Below are positions 1 through 6,462 of a DNA stretch of 6,918 bases, in pieces; within the stretch, counting starts at the first letter, position 1, and each line of letters starts with the position of its first letter. Source of the DNA: an uncultured Campylobacter sp. (GTDB lineage: Bacteria > Campylobacterota > Campylobacteria > Campylobacterales > Campylobacteraceae); assembly GCA_937875715.1 (NCBI GenBank), contig CALEHZ010000254.1:1-6918 (forward strand), in the 5' to 3' direction. A program made the position numbers and the translations under genes. Below the pieces are notes generated by a model. It saw nothing but the letters and a program-made list of their open reading frames with translations. It was not told the DNA's origin and searched no databases.

Positions 1-5
1 TAGCG

Positions 6-476
6 GTGAAATGTATATATCCTGGCACTTTTGATCCCATTACAAATGGACACATGGATGTAATCAAAAGGGCAAAAAAAGTTTTTGATGAAATTGTGGT
101 CGCAGTGGCAAAAAATGACAGCAAAACGCCGTATTTTAGCCTTGAGGCAAGAATTGAACTTGTAAAAATCGCAACTGCCAAAATAAGCGGAATTAGCGTT
201 GTTGGCTTTGATAATTTGCTTGTGGATTTTACCAAATCGCAGGGCACAAATATCGTCGTGCGTGGACTTAGAGCCGTTAGCGACTTTGAGTATGAGTTTC
301 AAATGGGCTATGCAAATGCTACTTTAATGGATGGTTTTGAGACCATTTATTTTATGCCACAGCTGCAAAATGCCTTTATTTCAAGCTCTATTGTCCGTAG
401 CATTTTAATACATAATGGTGATGTCTCAAAGCTAGTGCCAGCAGATATTTTAGAGCATTTAAAGGATAAAAAATGA
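6..476 (+). CDS. coaD: Phosphopantetheine adenylyltransferase (CoaD)
   Basis: This is the cytoplasmic enzyme that transfers AMP from ATP to 4'-phosphopantetheine, giving dephospho-CoA, the penultimate step of coenzyme A synthesis. The 156-residue product has the family's usual length. The N-terminal YPGTFDPITNGH segment (residues 5-16) carries the T/HxGH nucleotidyltransferase motif. VVRGLRAVSDFEYE (about 84-97) and ISSSIVRS (about 125-132) are the family's substrate- and ATP-binding segments. The start is taken as GTG at base 6, which puts the YPGTFDP motif at the usual distance from the N-terminus. Only five bases precede it, so its ribosome binding site is outside the window and a start further upstream cannot be excluded. 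The stop codon overlaps the tmk start as ATGA, which suggests translational coupling. Confidence 0.95.
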   Translation: MKCIYPGTFDPITNGHMDVIKRAKKVFDEIVVAVAKNDSKTPYFSLEARIELVKIATAKISGISVVGFDNLLVDFTKSQGTNIVVRGLRAVSDFEYEFQMGYANATLMDGFETIYFMPQLQNAFISSSIVRSILIHNGDVSKLVPADILEHLKDKK

Positions 477-1048
477 TAGTTTATTTTGAAGGCATTGATG
501 GCGTTGGTAAAAGCACGCAAATAGAGCTCTTGAAGGCAAAATTGCCTGATTGTATCGCTACAAAAGAGCCAGGCGGCACCGAACTTGGCACAAAAATTAG
601 AAAAATCATCATGCAAGGCGAACACAGCCCAAAGGCTGAAATGCTGCTATTTCTAGCAGACCGGGCTGAGCATTATGCCAAAATCATTGAGCCAAATAAA
701 AATAAACTTATTTTAAGCGACCGCGGTTTCGTCTCAGGGCTTGCCTACGCAGCAGCTAGCTATAATTGTGATATAAGCGTGCTAGCAGAGCTTAATCGCT
801 TTGCTTTAAACGATGATTTTAGTGGAAAATTTGTGTTTTTTAAAGCAAATAAAGAACTTTTGAGACAAAGACTTTTAAGCAGGTCTTCTAGCGATAGCAT
901 AGAAGAGCGTGGAGAGCTATATCTTATGCGTGTTCAAGACTATATGGAAATTATTTTTAAAGATTTAGAGCTAAATGTTTTAGAAATAAACGCAGATGAT
1001 GAAATAAACGCTATTAGCGATAAAATAATGAATTTTATAAAAGGATAA
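473..1048 (+). CDS. tmk: Thymidylate kinase (dTMP kinase)
   Basis: Tmk phosphorylates dTMP to dTDP with ATP, the step leading to dTTP for DNA synthesis. The 191-residue product shows the P-loop GIDGVGKST at residues 7-15, the KEPGGT segment at 31-36, ADRAEHY at 62-68, and the DRx motif as SDRGFVSGLAYA at 82-93. An arginine- and serine-rich segment near 135-147 lies where the LID region is expected. The ATG overlaps the coaD stop. AAAGGA at 461-466 sits six bases before it and supports this start. The gene ends two bases before hisS, and its last codons also contain the hisS ribosome binding site. The 3' end (1029-1042) reads TGAATTTTATAAAA, the same string that recurs as palindromes after speA, though here it encodes an ordinary C-terminus. 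Confidence 0.95.
   Translation: MIVYFEGIDGVGKSTQIELLKAKLPDCIATKEPGGTELGTKIRKIIMQGEHSPKAEMLLFLADRAEHYAKIIEPNKNKLILSDRGFVSGLAYAAASYNCDISVLAELNRFALNDDFSGKFVFFKANKELLRQRLLSRSSSDSIEERGELYLMRVQDYMEIIFKDLELNVLEINADDEINAISDKIMNFIKG
1040..1045 (+). promoter_or_regulatory. Ribosome binding site of hisS inside tmk end
   Basis: AAAGGA lies in the last codons of tmk, five bases before the hisS ATG at 1051. The same string precedes tmk at 461-466. These repeated strong sites fix the starts of both genes and indicate tightly packed co-translation. Confidence 0.7.
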
Positions 1049-1050
1049 AA

Positions 1051-2280
1051 ATGATAACTTCACTTCGTGGAATGCGTGATTTTTTAAATGATGGCGAGAT
1101 TTATGAATATGTCGTAAATACCTGCGCAGATGTAGCAAAAAGCTACGGATATAGCTTCATTGAGACGCCAAAGCTAGAAGATACAATGCTTTTTCGCCGC
1201 TCAGTAGGCGAAAGTAGCGATATAGTGGGCAAAGAAATGTATGAGTTTAGCGATAAAGGTGGTTCTAGCATCTGCCTTCGCCCTGAGGGCACTGCTGGAG
1301 TCGTTCGTGCTTTTATAGAAAATAAAATGGACAAAGCTGGCGAGCAAAAGCGTTGGTTTTATCATGGTTCTATGTTTCGCTACGAACGTCCGCAGCGTGG
1401 CAGACAAAGGGAATTTCATCAATTTGGTATTGAGTGCTTTGGCATTAGCGATGTTTTTGAGGATGCTAGTATTATAATAATGGCTAGCAAAATCTTAGCT
1501 AGACTTGAAATAAAGGCAGTTTTAAAGCTAAACTCACTTGGAAATAAAGCTTCCATGAGCGAGTTTAAAGAAAAGTTGGCAAATTACGCTAAGGCTTATG
1601 AAAACGAGCTTTGCGAAGATTGCAAGCGTAGAATTGCTACAAATATTTTAAGAGTGCTAGATTGTAAAAACGAGCATTGTCAAAGCCTGTTAAAAGATGC
1701 TCCAAGCGTGCTTGATAGCCTTGATAATGAGTGTAAAAAAGATTTTGAGCTTTTACAAGCTTTGCTTAAAGCAAACGGCGTAGAGTATGAAATAGATGAT
1801 AGATTGGTTCGTGGGCTTGATTATTATTCTAAAACGGCGTTTGAGTTTGTAAGCGATGAAATAGGCGCAAAATCAGCAGTTATCGGTGGTGGTCGCTATG
1901 ATGGGCTTACAAGCGAACTTGGCGGCAAAGCCACGCCTGCTGTGGGCTGGGCGATGGGAATTGAGCGAATTATGGAAATCTTAGGCTCAAAAAATCTTAG
2001 CAAAACCAGAGATGGTGTGTATTTGTGCTCACTTTCACCTGATTTTATCAAAGATATTTTTATCCTAGCTACTAAGTTAAGACAAGATGGCTTAAAAGTA
2101 GAGTGCAGCTATGAGGCAAGAAGTCCTGCAAAGCATCTAAATATAGCTGATAAAAAGGGTGCTAAAATCTTTTTATGCCTTGGTGAAGATGAAGTTAAAA
2201 ATGGCGAGATTTGGTATAAAAATCTTGAAAATAAAGATGAAAAAAGAATAAAATTAGAAAATTTAAAGGCAGAATTATGA
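1051..2280 (+). CDS. hisS: Histidine--tRNA ligase
   Basis: HisRS is a cytoplasmic class II synthetase that charges tRNA-His. The 409-residue length is normal for the bacterial enzyme. Visible landmarks are the N-terminal LRGMRDFL (5-12), the class II motif 2 segment FRYERPQRGRQREFHQFG (109-126), the histidine-specific RLVRGLDYY (251-259), GGGRYDGL (279-286), and motif 3 in AVGWAMGIERI (297-307). The C-terminal anticodon-binding domain begins near 322 and includes the SYEARSPAKHLNIADKKGA segment (353-371). The insertion domain has four cysteines, at about 188, 191, 205 and 210, in a CxxC...C...C pattern seen in many bacterial HisRS. Whether they bind a metal is not shown. The TGA stop overlaps the speA ATG. 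Placing hisS directly before speA fits Campylobacter gene order as I remember it. Confidence 0.96.
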   Translation: MITSLRGMRDFLNDGEIYEYVVNTCADVAKSYGYSFIETPKLEDTMLFRRSVGESSDIVGKEMYEFSDKGGSSICLRPEGTAGVVRAFIENKMDKAGEQKRWFYHGSMFRYERPQRGRQREFHQFGIECFGISDVFEDASIIIMASKILARLEIKAVLKLNSLGNKASMSEFKEKLANYAKAYENELCEDCKRRIATNILRVLDCKNEHCQSLLKDAPSVLDSLDNECKKDFELLQALLKANGVEYEIDDRLVRGLDYYSKTAFEFVSDEIGAKSAVIGGGRYDGLTSELGGKATPAVGWAMGIERIMEILGSKNLSKTRDGVYLCSLSPDFIKDIFILATKLRQDGLKVECSYEARSPAKHLNIADKKGAKIFLCLGEDEVKNGEIWYKNLENKDEKRIKLENLKAEL

Positions 2281-4115
2281 GAGATGATTATGGACTAAAT
2301 ATCTGGGCAAATAGCGATTTTATCATAGATAAAGGCAGAGTGTGTCTAAATACGCCATCTCGTCCAAGTCTTCAAGAAATGGTTGAAAAAATACGCGAAA
2401 GTGGCGTAAGAGGCCCTATTTTATTGCGTTTTCCGCATTTAATCTTAAAGCAAATTGACGAGCTTTATACAAATTTTAATAATGCCAAAAAAGAGTTTAA
2501 CTACACAGGTGATTTTTGCGCCGTTTATCCACTAAAGGTAAATCAATATCCAGCTTTTGTAGGAAATCTAGTAAAAGTAGGCAAAAAATTCGGCTATGGA
2601 CTAGAGGCTGGAAGCAAGGCTGAGCTACTTCTAGCTATGGCTTACAATGAGCTTGGCTCGCCAATAACAGTAAATGGATTTAAAGATAAAGAGCTTATAA
2701 ATCTTGGTTTTATCGCTGCTGAAATGGGGCATAGCATCACAATCACAATTGAAGGCTTAGGCGAGCTTGAGACGATTATTGAAACTGCTAAAAACCGCTT
2801 TAAGCCAAAGCCAAATATCGGTCTTCGCATACGACTTCATAGCGCAGGCAGCGGCATTTGGGCTAAAAGTGGCGGAATTAAATCAAAGTTTGGTTTAACT
2901 TCAACTGAGCTAATTGAGGCTGTAAATTTGCTCAAAAAAAATGGACTTTTAGAGCAATTTAATATGATTCATTTTCACATCGGCTCGCAAATTAGCGAGA
3001 TTGGCCCATTGAAAAAAGCCTTGCAAGAGGCTGGAAATATCTACGCTGAACTGCGAAAAATGGGCGCAAAAAATCTAAAAGCTATAAATCTTGGTGGCGG
3101 TCTTGCGGTAGAATACTCGCAGTTTAAGCACAAAGAGACCAAAAATTACACTCTAAAAGAATACGCAAATGATGTAGTTTTTTTGCTTCAAAATATTTCA
3201 GCCCAAAAAGAAGAGCCAGCGCCTGATATTTTCATAGAAAGCGGCCGCTTTGTAGCAGCTAGTCATGCTGTGCTTACAGCACCTGTTTTGGAGCTTTTTA
3301 GCAGTGAATATAGCGAGAAAAAACTGCTGCTTAAAAAGAAAAATCCGCCGCTAATTACAGAGCTTTTTGACCTTTATGAAAATCTAAATAAAAATAACGC
3401 AATTGAGTATCTTCACGATGCTACTTCGCACCTTGATAGCGTGCTTACTTTGTTTGATTTGGGCTATGTAGACTTAGCTGACCGCTCAAATGCTGAAATC
3501 TTGGTTCATTTAATCGTGCGTAAAACAATTAGCATTTTAGGCGATAAAGATGATTATGCCGACCTTCGCCGCATCCAAAACGACATCCAAGAGCGCTATT
3601 TGGTTAATTTTAGCATTTTTCAGTCTTTGCCTGATTTTTGGGGGCTTAAACAGCATTTTCCAATCGCACCTTTAAAGCACCTTGATGAGCGCCCTACTCT
3701 AAGTGCGTCTATTTGGGACATTACCTGCGATAGCGATGGTGAAATCGGCTTTGATAGCAAAAATAATCCGCTATTTTTACACGATATAAATATCAGCGAT
3801 GAGCCGTATTTTCTAGGCTTTTTCTTAGTTGGTGCTTACCAAGAAGTGCTTGGTATGAGGCACAATCTTTTTACTCATCCAACAGAGGCTGTGATAGTGC
3901 CAACAGAAAGTGGCTATGAGATAACAGAACTAATCGAGGCACAAAGCATAATGGACATTTTATACGATTTAGATTATGATATAGACGCGATTAGAAACGA
4001 GCTAAACAAACGTATCGAAGCCTCTAAAAACATCGGCGAAAAGGCTAAAAAGCAGATTTTAGGCGAGCTATATTTATTCTTAAACGCAAACGGCTATTTA
4101 CGCACAATTCAGTGA
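2277..4115 (+). CDS. speA: Biosynthetic arginine decarboxylase (SpeA)
   Basis: SpeA is a PLP enzyme that decarboxylates arginine to agmatine, feeding putrescine and spermidine synthesis. The 612-residue product is of the alanine-racemase-fold (fold III) type. The PLP lysine is K88 in YPLKVNQ. Other marks are GLEAGSKAEL (108-117), IHFHIGSQ (231-238), NLGGGLAVEY (271-280), ESGRFV (321-326), the C-terminal WDITCDSDGE (480-489, with the active-site cysteine expected in this segment), and GAYQEVLGMRHNLF (519-532). It is somewhat shorter than the E. coli enzyme, as I recall for the Campylobacter proteins. The ATG overlaps the hisS stop, with AAAGG at 2265-2269 seven bases upstream. It is the last gene of the run, and its stop codon lies inside the first palindrome of the following intergenic region. 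Confidence 0.95.
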   Translation: MRDDYGLNIWANSDFIIDKGRVCLNTPSRPSLQEMVEKIRESGVRGPILLRFPHLILKQIDELYTNFNNAKKEFNYTGDFCAVYPLKVNQYPAFVGNLVKVGKKFGYGLEAGSKAELLLAMAYNELGSPITVNGFKDKELINLGFIAAEMGHSITITIEGLGELETIIETAKNRFKPKPNIGLRIRLHSAGSGIWAKSGGIKSKFGLTSTELIEAVNLLKKNGLLEQFNMIHFHIGSQISEIGPLKKALQEAGNIYAELRKMGAKNLKAINLGGGLAVEYSQFKHKETKNYTLKEYANDVVFLLQNISAQKEEPAPDIFIESGRFVAASHAVLTAPVLELFSSEYSEKKLLLKKKNPPLITELFDLYENLNKNNAIEYLHDATSHLDSVLTLFDLGYVDLADRSNAEILVHLIVRKTISILGDKDDYADLRRIQNDIQERYLVNFSIFQSLPDFWGLKQHFPIAPLKHLDERPTLSASIWDITCDSDGEIGFDSKNNPLFLHDINISDEPYFLGFFLVGAYQEVLGMRHNLFTHPTEAVIVPTESGYEITELIEAQSIMDILYDLDYDIDAIRNELNKRIEASKNIGEKAKKQILGELYLFLNANGYLRTIQ

Positions 4116-4271
4116 ATTTTATAAAATTCATTTGTTTGATTTTATAAAATTTAGAGCTGAATTTTATAAAGTGAATTTTATAAAATTCTATAAAATTCAA
4201 GGTTTTTAAAAAATTGGGCCTTGAATTTTTTAAAATTTTTTACTGCGTGCCTTGAATTTTATAAAATTCAA
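4113..4271. repeat. Cluster of AT-rich palindromes (TGAATTTTATAAAATTCA family)
   Basis: Several copies of one palindromic unit follow speA. Perfect copies are TGAATTTTATAAAATTCA at 4113-4130, which includes the speA TGA stop, and TTGAATTTTATAAAATTCAA at 4252-4271. Near-complete or half copies lie at 4138-4153 (GATTTTATAAAATTTA), 4158-4170 (TGAATTTTATAAA), 4172-4188 (TGAATTTTATAAAATTC), 4189-4200 (TATAAAATTCAA) and 4221-4240 (TTGAATTTTTTAAAATTTTT). The region lies between the stop codons of speA and a convergent minus-strand frame, so a role in bidirectional transcription termination or mRNA 3' end protection is the natural inference. A protein-binding role is not excluded. The units are clear in the sequence; the function is not. 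Confidence 0.75.
4192..4229. terminator. Stem-loop between convergent genes, possible terminator
   Basis: AAAATTCAAGG at 4192-4202 pairs perfectly with CCTTGAATTTT at 4219-4229, an 11-bp stem closed by two G-C pairs, with a 16-base loop. On the + strand the stem is followed by an AT-rich stretch with a six-T run at 4235-4240. It stands 77 bases after the speA stop. It is the only structure in the region with G-C pairs at the loop end, so it is the best terminator candidate here. Its low GC content makes the call uncertain. Confidence 0.4.
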
Positions 4272-4283
4272 CTCAAAGCACTG

Positions 4284-4403
4284 CTAGTCTTTGCTCCAAA
4301 GAAGCACGCACATATCAGGTTCTTTTGGCATTCTATTTACCACAAAAACGCATTTGGCATTTAGATTAAAAGGCTTGGCTCTAAGATCAAGCATTTGTTT
4401 CAT
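4284..4403 (-). CDS. Possible small protein or 3' gene remnant, 39 codons
   Basis: An ATG-to-TAG frame on the minus strand encodes a 39-residue product starting MKQMLDLRAKPFNLNAK and ending VLLWSKD. Its codons resemble those of the neighbouring Campylobacter genes. It lies downstream of fkbM on the same strand, 126 bases after that gene's stop, and its own stop is followed 12 bases later by a perfect 20-bp palindrome (4252-4271), as if it were the end of a transcript. No convincing ribosome binding site precedes the ATG. The frame stays open for a few codons upstream (LIPF before the M) before a stop, so it could be the tail of a decayed longer gene. I do not recognise the product. It could also be a chance frame. 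Confidence 0.3.
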   Translation of the reverse strand: MKQMLDLRAKPFNLNAKCVFVVNRMPKEPDMCVLLWSKD

Positions 4404-4529
4404 AAATGGTATCAAAAATATTATTTAAGCTTGAATTTTTTAAAAGCAAGGTTTTTATAAAAGAAATTTCTTTATAAAGCACCAAAATATTATGATTTTA
4501 TAGCCTATATTTCACTCATTTTCATCCTT
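4404..4529. repeat. Further palindrome copies between fkbM and the small frame
   Basis: The 126 bases after the fkbM stop hold another copy of the TTGAATTTTTTAAAA unit at 4431-4445 and an imperfect palindrome at 4454-4478. The arms of the latter are TTTATAAA(A)GAAA and TTTCTTTATAAA, with one bulged A and no loop. CTTTATAAAG at 4470-4479 is itself a perfect palindrome. On the minus strand these lie just past the methyltransferase stop, where they could help end its transcript. No gene is evident here. Confidence 0.5.
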
Positions 4530-5303
4530 TTATAAAACTTCGCAATAAAGCGCTGTCTCAATGCTAATCGTGCTATCAACGGGCTTAACCACCTTAAAGC
4601 TATAGCCAAGCCCTAAGCTTTCAATAAAAGGCTTGATGCCAAAAAATTGATCAGCGTGATGATAAATGCTTATTAACATCGCTGGACGCTGCTTTTTTAT
4701 GGTATTAAGAGCACCTTGTAAAAAGATATTTTCAGCACCTTCAATATCTACTTTTATAAAGCCAACTTTAAGCTTATTTGCATCCACATATTCATCAAGC
4801 GTGATCATATCGACCTCTTCGCTATCGCTGCCTTCGTATTTATACATCGTGCTTGATGCACTGCCAGCTAGATTTATCACAAGCTTGCCTTTTTTATCGC
4901 CAAGTGCTAGTTTGTTTGGGACGATTTGCGAGCTTTCATTCATCGCCAAGGTCTTTTGTAAAAAAGCATAATTTTTGCTAGTGGCTTCAAAGGTGTGAAT
5001 CTTGCCTTTTGTAAATTTGCGAAACACAATCGCACTATCGCCCACAAAGCCGCCTACATCGATAATATCGCTATTATAAATACGCTCAAGCGTTTTAGGC
5101 TCAAAGCTATTCATGCTGTGTTCGTGCCAAAAAACGCCGATTTCAAAGGCTTTAAGTGGCAAATAATACCCATTATAATAATATTTTTGTGGAGTTAGCA
5201 TATAAATTTTTGGGCTAAAATTAAAATATATTTTTTCTAATTCTTCATTTTCTTCGCTAGTTAGCACGCCGATTTCGCCGTTATTTAAAAACGCAGTTTG
5301 CAC
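4530..5303 (-). CDS. FkbM-family SAM-dependent methyltransferase, 5' end missing
   Basis: The product belongs to the FkbM family (Methyltransf_21), whose members usually O-methylate sugars or natural products using S-adenosylmethionine. Within the 257 residues counted from the GTG at 5303, the SAM-binding motif I is IDVGGFVGDS (81-90), the following acidic strand is HTFEATSKNY (103-112), and the family-typical KVDIEGAE is at 184-191. The C-terminus ends naturally at a TAA. The GTG is probably not the true start. No ribosome binding site is properly spaced before it, and the frame continues upstream as plausible protein, KECVYRIISRVQTAF, until it meets the permease coding region on the opposite strand. 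No ATG, GTG or TTG lies further upstream in this frame before the stop at 5421-5423. The N-terminus therefore appears to be cut off at the join near 5316-5342. The substrate is unknown; modification of a surface glycan is a reasonable guess for Campylobacter. Confidence 0.85.
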   Translation of the reverse strand: MQTAFLNNGEIGVLTSEENEELEKIYFNFSPKIYMLTPQKYYYNGYYLPLKAFEIGVFWHEHSMNSFEPKTLERIYNSDIIDVGGFVGDSAIVFRKFTKGKIHTFEATSKNYAFLQKTLAMNESSQIVPNKLALGDKKGKLVINLAGSASSTMYKYEGSDSEEVDMITLDEYVDANKLKVGFIKVDIEGAENIFLQGALNTIKKQRPAMLISIYHHADQFFGIKPFIESLGLGYSFKVVKPVDSTISIETALYCEVL

Positions 5304-5315
5304 CCTTGAAATGAT

Positions 5316-5342
5316 GCGATAAACGCATTCTTTGCTTTTACA
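5316..5342. other. Breakpoint joining Campylobacter-like and Firmicute-like DNA
   Basis: Within this interval the minus-strand methyltransferase frame and the plus-strand permease frame meet head to head, each lacking its N-terminal part. The permease homology is recognisable from the AAC codon at 5322 onward. The methyltransferase-like reading continues to roughly 5316-5337. The two therefore overlap by a few bases, and the exact break cannot be placed by eye. Codon style changes across it. No inverted terminal repeats, target-site duplication, integrase or tRNA gene is visible. An assembly chimera is the simplest explanation; real recombination through short shared sequence is the alternative. 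Confidence 0.7.
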
Positions 5343-6440
5343 GTTTGTGGCGCTATGGGCTATTCCTGGAAAATAGCTTTGGCTGCTGTTTTTGTAGAAG
5401 GTATTATCTTTATTATCCTTTCATTAACTAGGGTTCGTGGAGCAATCTTCAACTCTATTCCAACTAGTCTTAAATTTGGTGTTACTGCTGGCATAGGCTT
5501 GTTCATTGCTTTCATTGGTTTGCAAAATGCTAAGATTATCGTAGATGGTCCTTGTCTTGTTAGTCTTTACCCATTTAAAGCAGCTCTGGCAGATGGAACC
5601 TTCTGGTCCACTGGTATTGGTGCAGTGCTTTGTTTGATTGGTTTAATGATTACTGCGATTCTTTCGCATAAGAAGGTCCCAGGTGGCATTCTTTTAGGCA
5701 TTATAATCGTATGGGGTATTGCTATGGTTTGTGAGGTTGCTGGCATTTATGTTCCCAATCCCAAGCTTGGTGTATTTTCTGTAATGCCTAATTTTTCCAA
5801 AGGGCTTTCTATTCCTAGTATCGCACCAATTTTTAATCAAATGGATTTCAGTGCACTCTTTAGTTTTAACTTTATTACAATCATGCTTTCCTTCATGTTT
5901 GTTGATCTTTTTGATACCTTGGGAACCTTAATTGGTGTTGCTTCTAAAGCAGATATGTTGGATGAAGATGGTAAGCTTCCGGAAATCCAGGGTGCTCTTT
6001 TATCCGACTCTATCGGTACTACTGTTGGTGCAGTTTTAGGTACCTCTACCGTATCCACCTATGTAGAATCCTCTGCTGGTGTTGTAGCTGGTGGTCGTAC
6101 TGGTTTGACTGCTATCGCTGTTGCTGCTCTGTTCCTCTTGAGCTTGTTCTTAGCTCCGATTTTCCTAGCTATTCCTGCATTTGCGACAGCTCCTGCTCTT
6201 ATCTTTGTTGGCTTCCTGATGATTAGCGGCTTGAAAAATATCGATTTTGATGATTTCACTGAAGCAGTTCCTGCATTTGCTGCAACTATTGCAATGCCTT
6301 TCGCATATTCTATTTCTGAAGGCATTTCTTGGGGTATTATCTCCTATGTAGCAATTAATATGTTTGTTGGTGAAAAGAAAATTAATCCGATTCTTTATAT
6401 CTTGGCGATTCTGTTTGTTGCTAAGTATGTTTTAGTATAA
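5322..6440 (+). CDS. NCS2/AzgA-type guanine/hypoxanthine permease, N-terminus missing
   Basis: This is an integral membrane nucleobase:cation symporter of the AzgA-like (COG2252) branch that includes PbuG- and GhxP-type purine importers. The first in-frame ATG is at 5355 and gives 361 residues, against about 430-460 usual for the family. Family-like sequence continues upstream of it as NAFFAFTVCGA, back to 5322, and an in-frame TGA lies at 5307. About 70-90 N-terminal residues, roughly the first two membrane segments, are therefore absent. Numbered from that ATG, landmarks are GLQNAKIIVDGPCLVSLYPF (55-74), FVDLFDTLGTL (182-192), GTSTVSTYVESSAGV (229-243) and GGRTGLT (246-252). Hydrophobic segments follow throughout to the natural stop. 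Frequent GGT, GCT, GTT and TCC codons set it apart from the genes to its left. As it stands it is unlikely to make a working transporter. Confidence 0.9.
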   Translation, partial: NAFFAFTVCGAMGYSWKIALAAVFVEGIIFIILSLTRVRGAIFNSIPTSLKFGVTAGIGLFIAFIGLQNAKIIVDGPCLVSLYPFKAALADGTFWSTGIGAVLCLIGLMITAILSHKKVPGGILLGIIIVWGIAMVCEVAGIYVPNPKLGVFSVMPNFSKGLSIPSIAPIFNQMDFSALFSFNFITIMLSFMFVDLFDTLGTLIGVASKADMLDEDGKLPEIQGALLSDSIGTTVGAVLGTSTVSTYVESSAGVVAGGRTGLTAIAVAALFLLSLFLAPIFLAIPAFATAPALIFVGFLMISGLKNIDFDDFTEAVPAFAATIAMPFAYSISEGISWGIISYVAINMFVGEKKINPILYILAILFVAKYVLV

Positions 6441-6447
6441 TAATTTT

Positions 6448-6452
6448 GGGGG
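6448..6452 (+). promoter_or_regulatory. Ribosome binding site of the last gene
   Basis: GGGGG at 6448-6452 lies ten bases before the ATG at 6463 and is a likely Shine-Dalgarno sequence. It differs from the AAAGGA sites of the left-hand genes, consistent with a different host. Confidence 0.5.
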
Positions 6453-6462
6453 TATTTAGAAT

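Noticed and set aside
4113..4130. Palindrome as a Fur box
   Set aside because: It lacks the GATAAT-type hexamer pattern and sits at the 3' end of a gene, not in front of one.
4113..4271. Palindromes as a CRISPR array
   Set aside because: Spacing is irregular, copies vary and overlap, there are no unique spacers of constant length, and there are no cas genes.
4284..4403. Small frame as the N-terminus of a GH3 glycosidase, from its LDLRAKPFNLN-like start
   Set aside because: The resemblance is only about ten residues, and the frame stops after 39 codons with no further similarity.
5250..5400. Insertion sequence or prophage edge at the join
   Set aside because: No terminal inverted repeats, target duplication, transposase, integrase or tRNA gene is visible on either side.
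5303..5420. Long minus-strand open frame continuing from fkbM into the permease
   Set aside because: The open stretch is the shadow of permease codons lacking TTA, CTA and TCA. It has no start codon and does not read as methyltransferase beyond the join.
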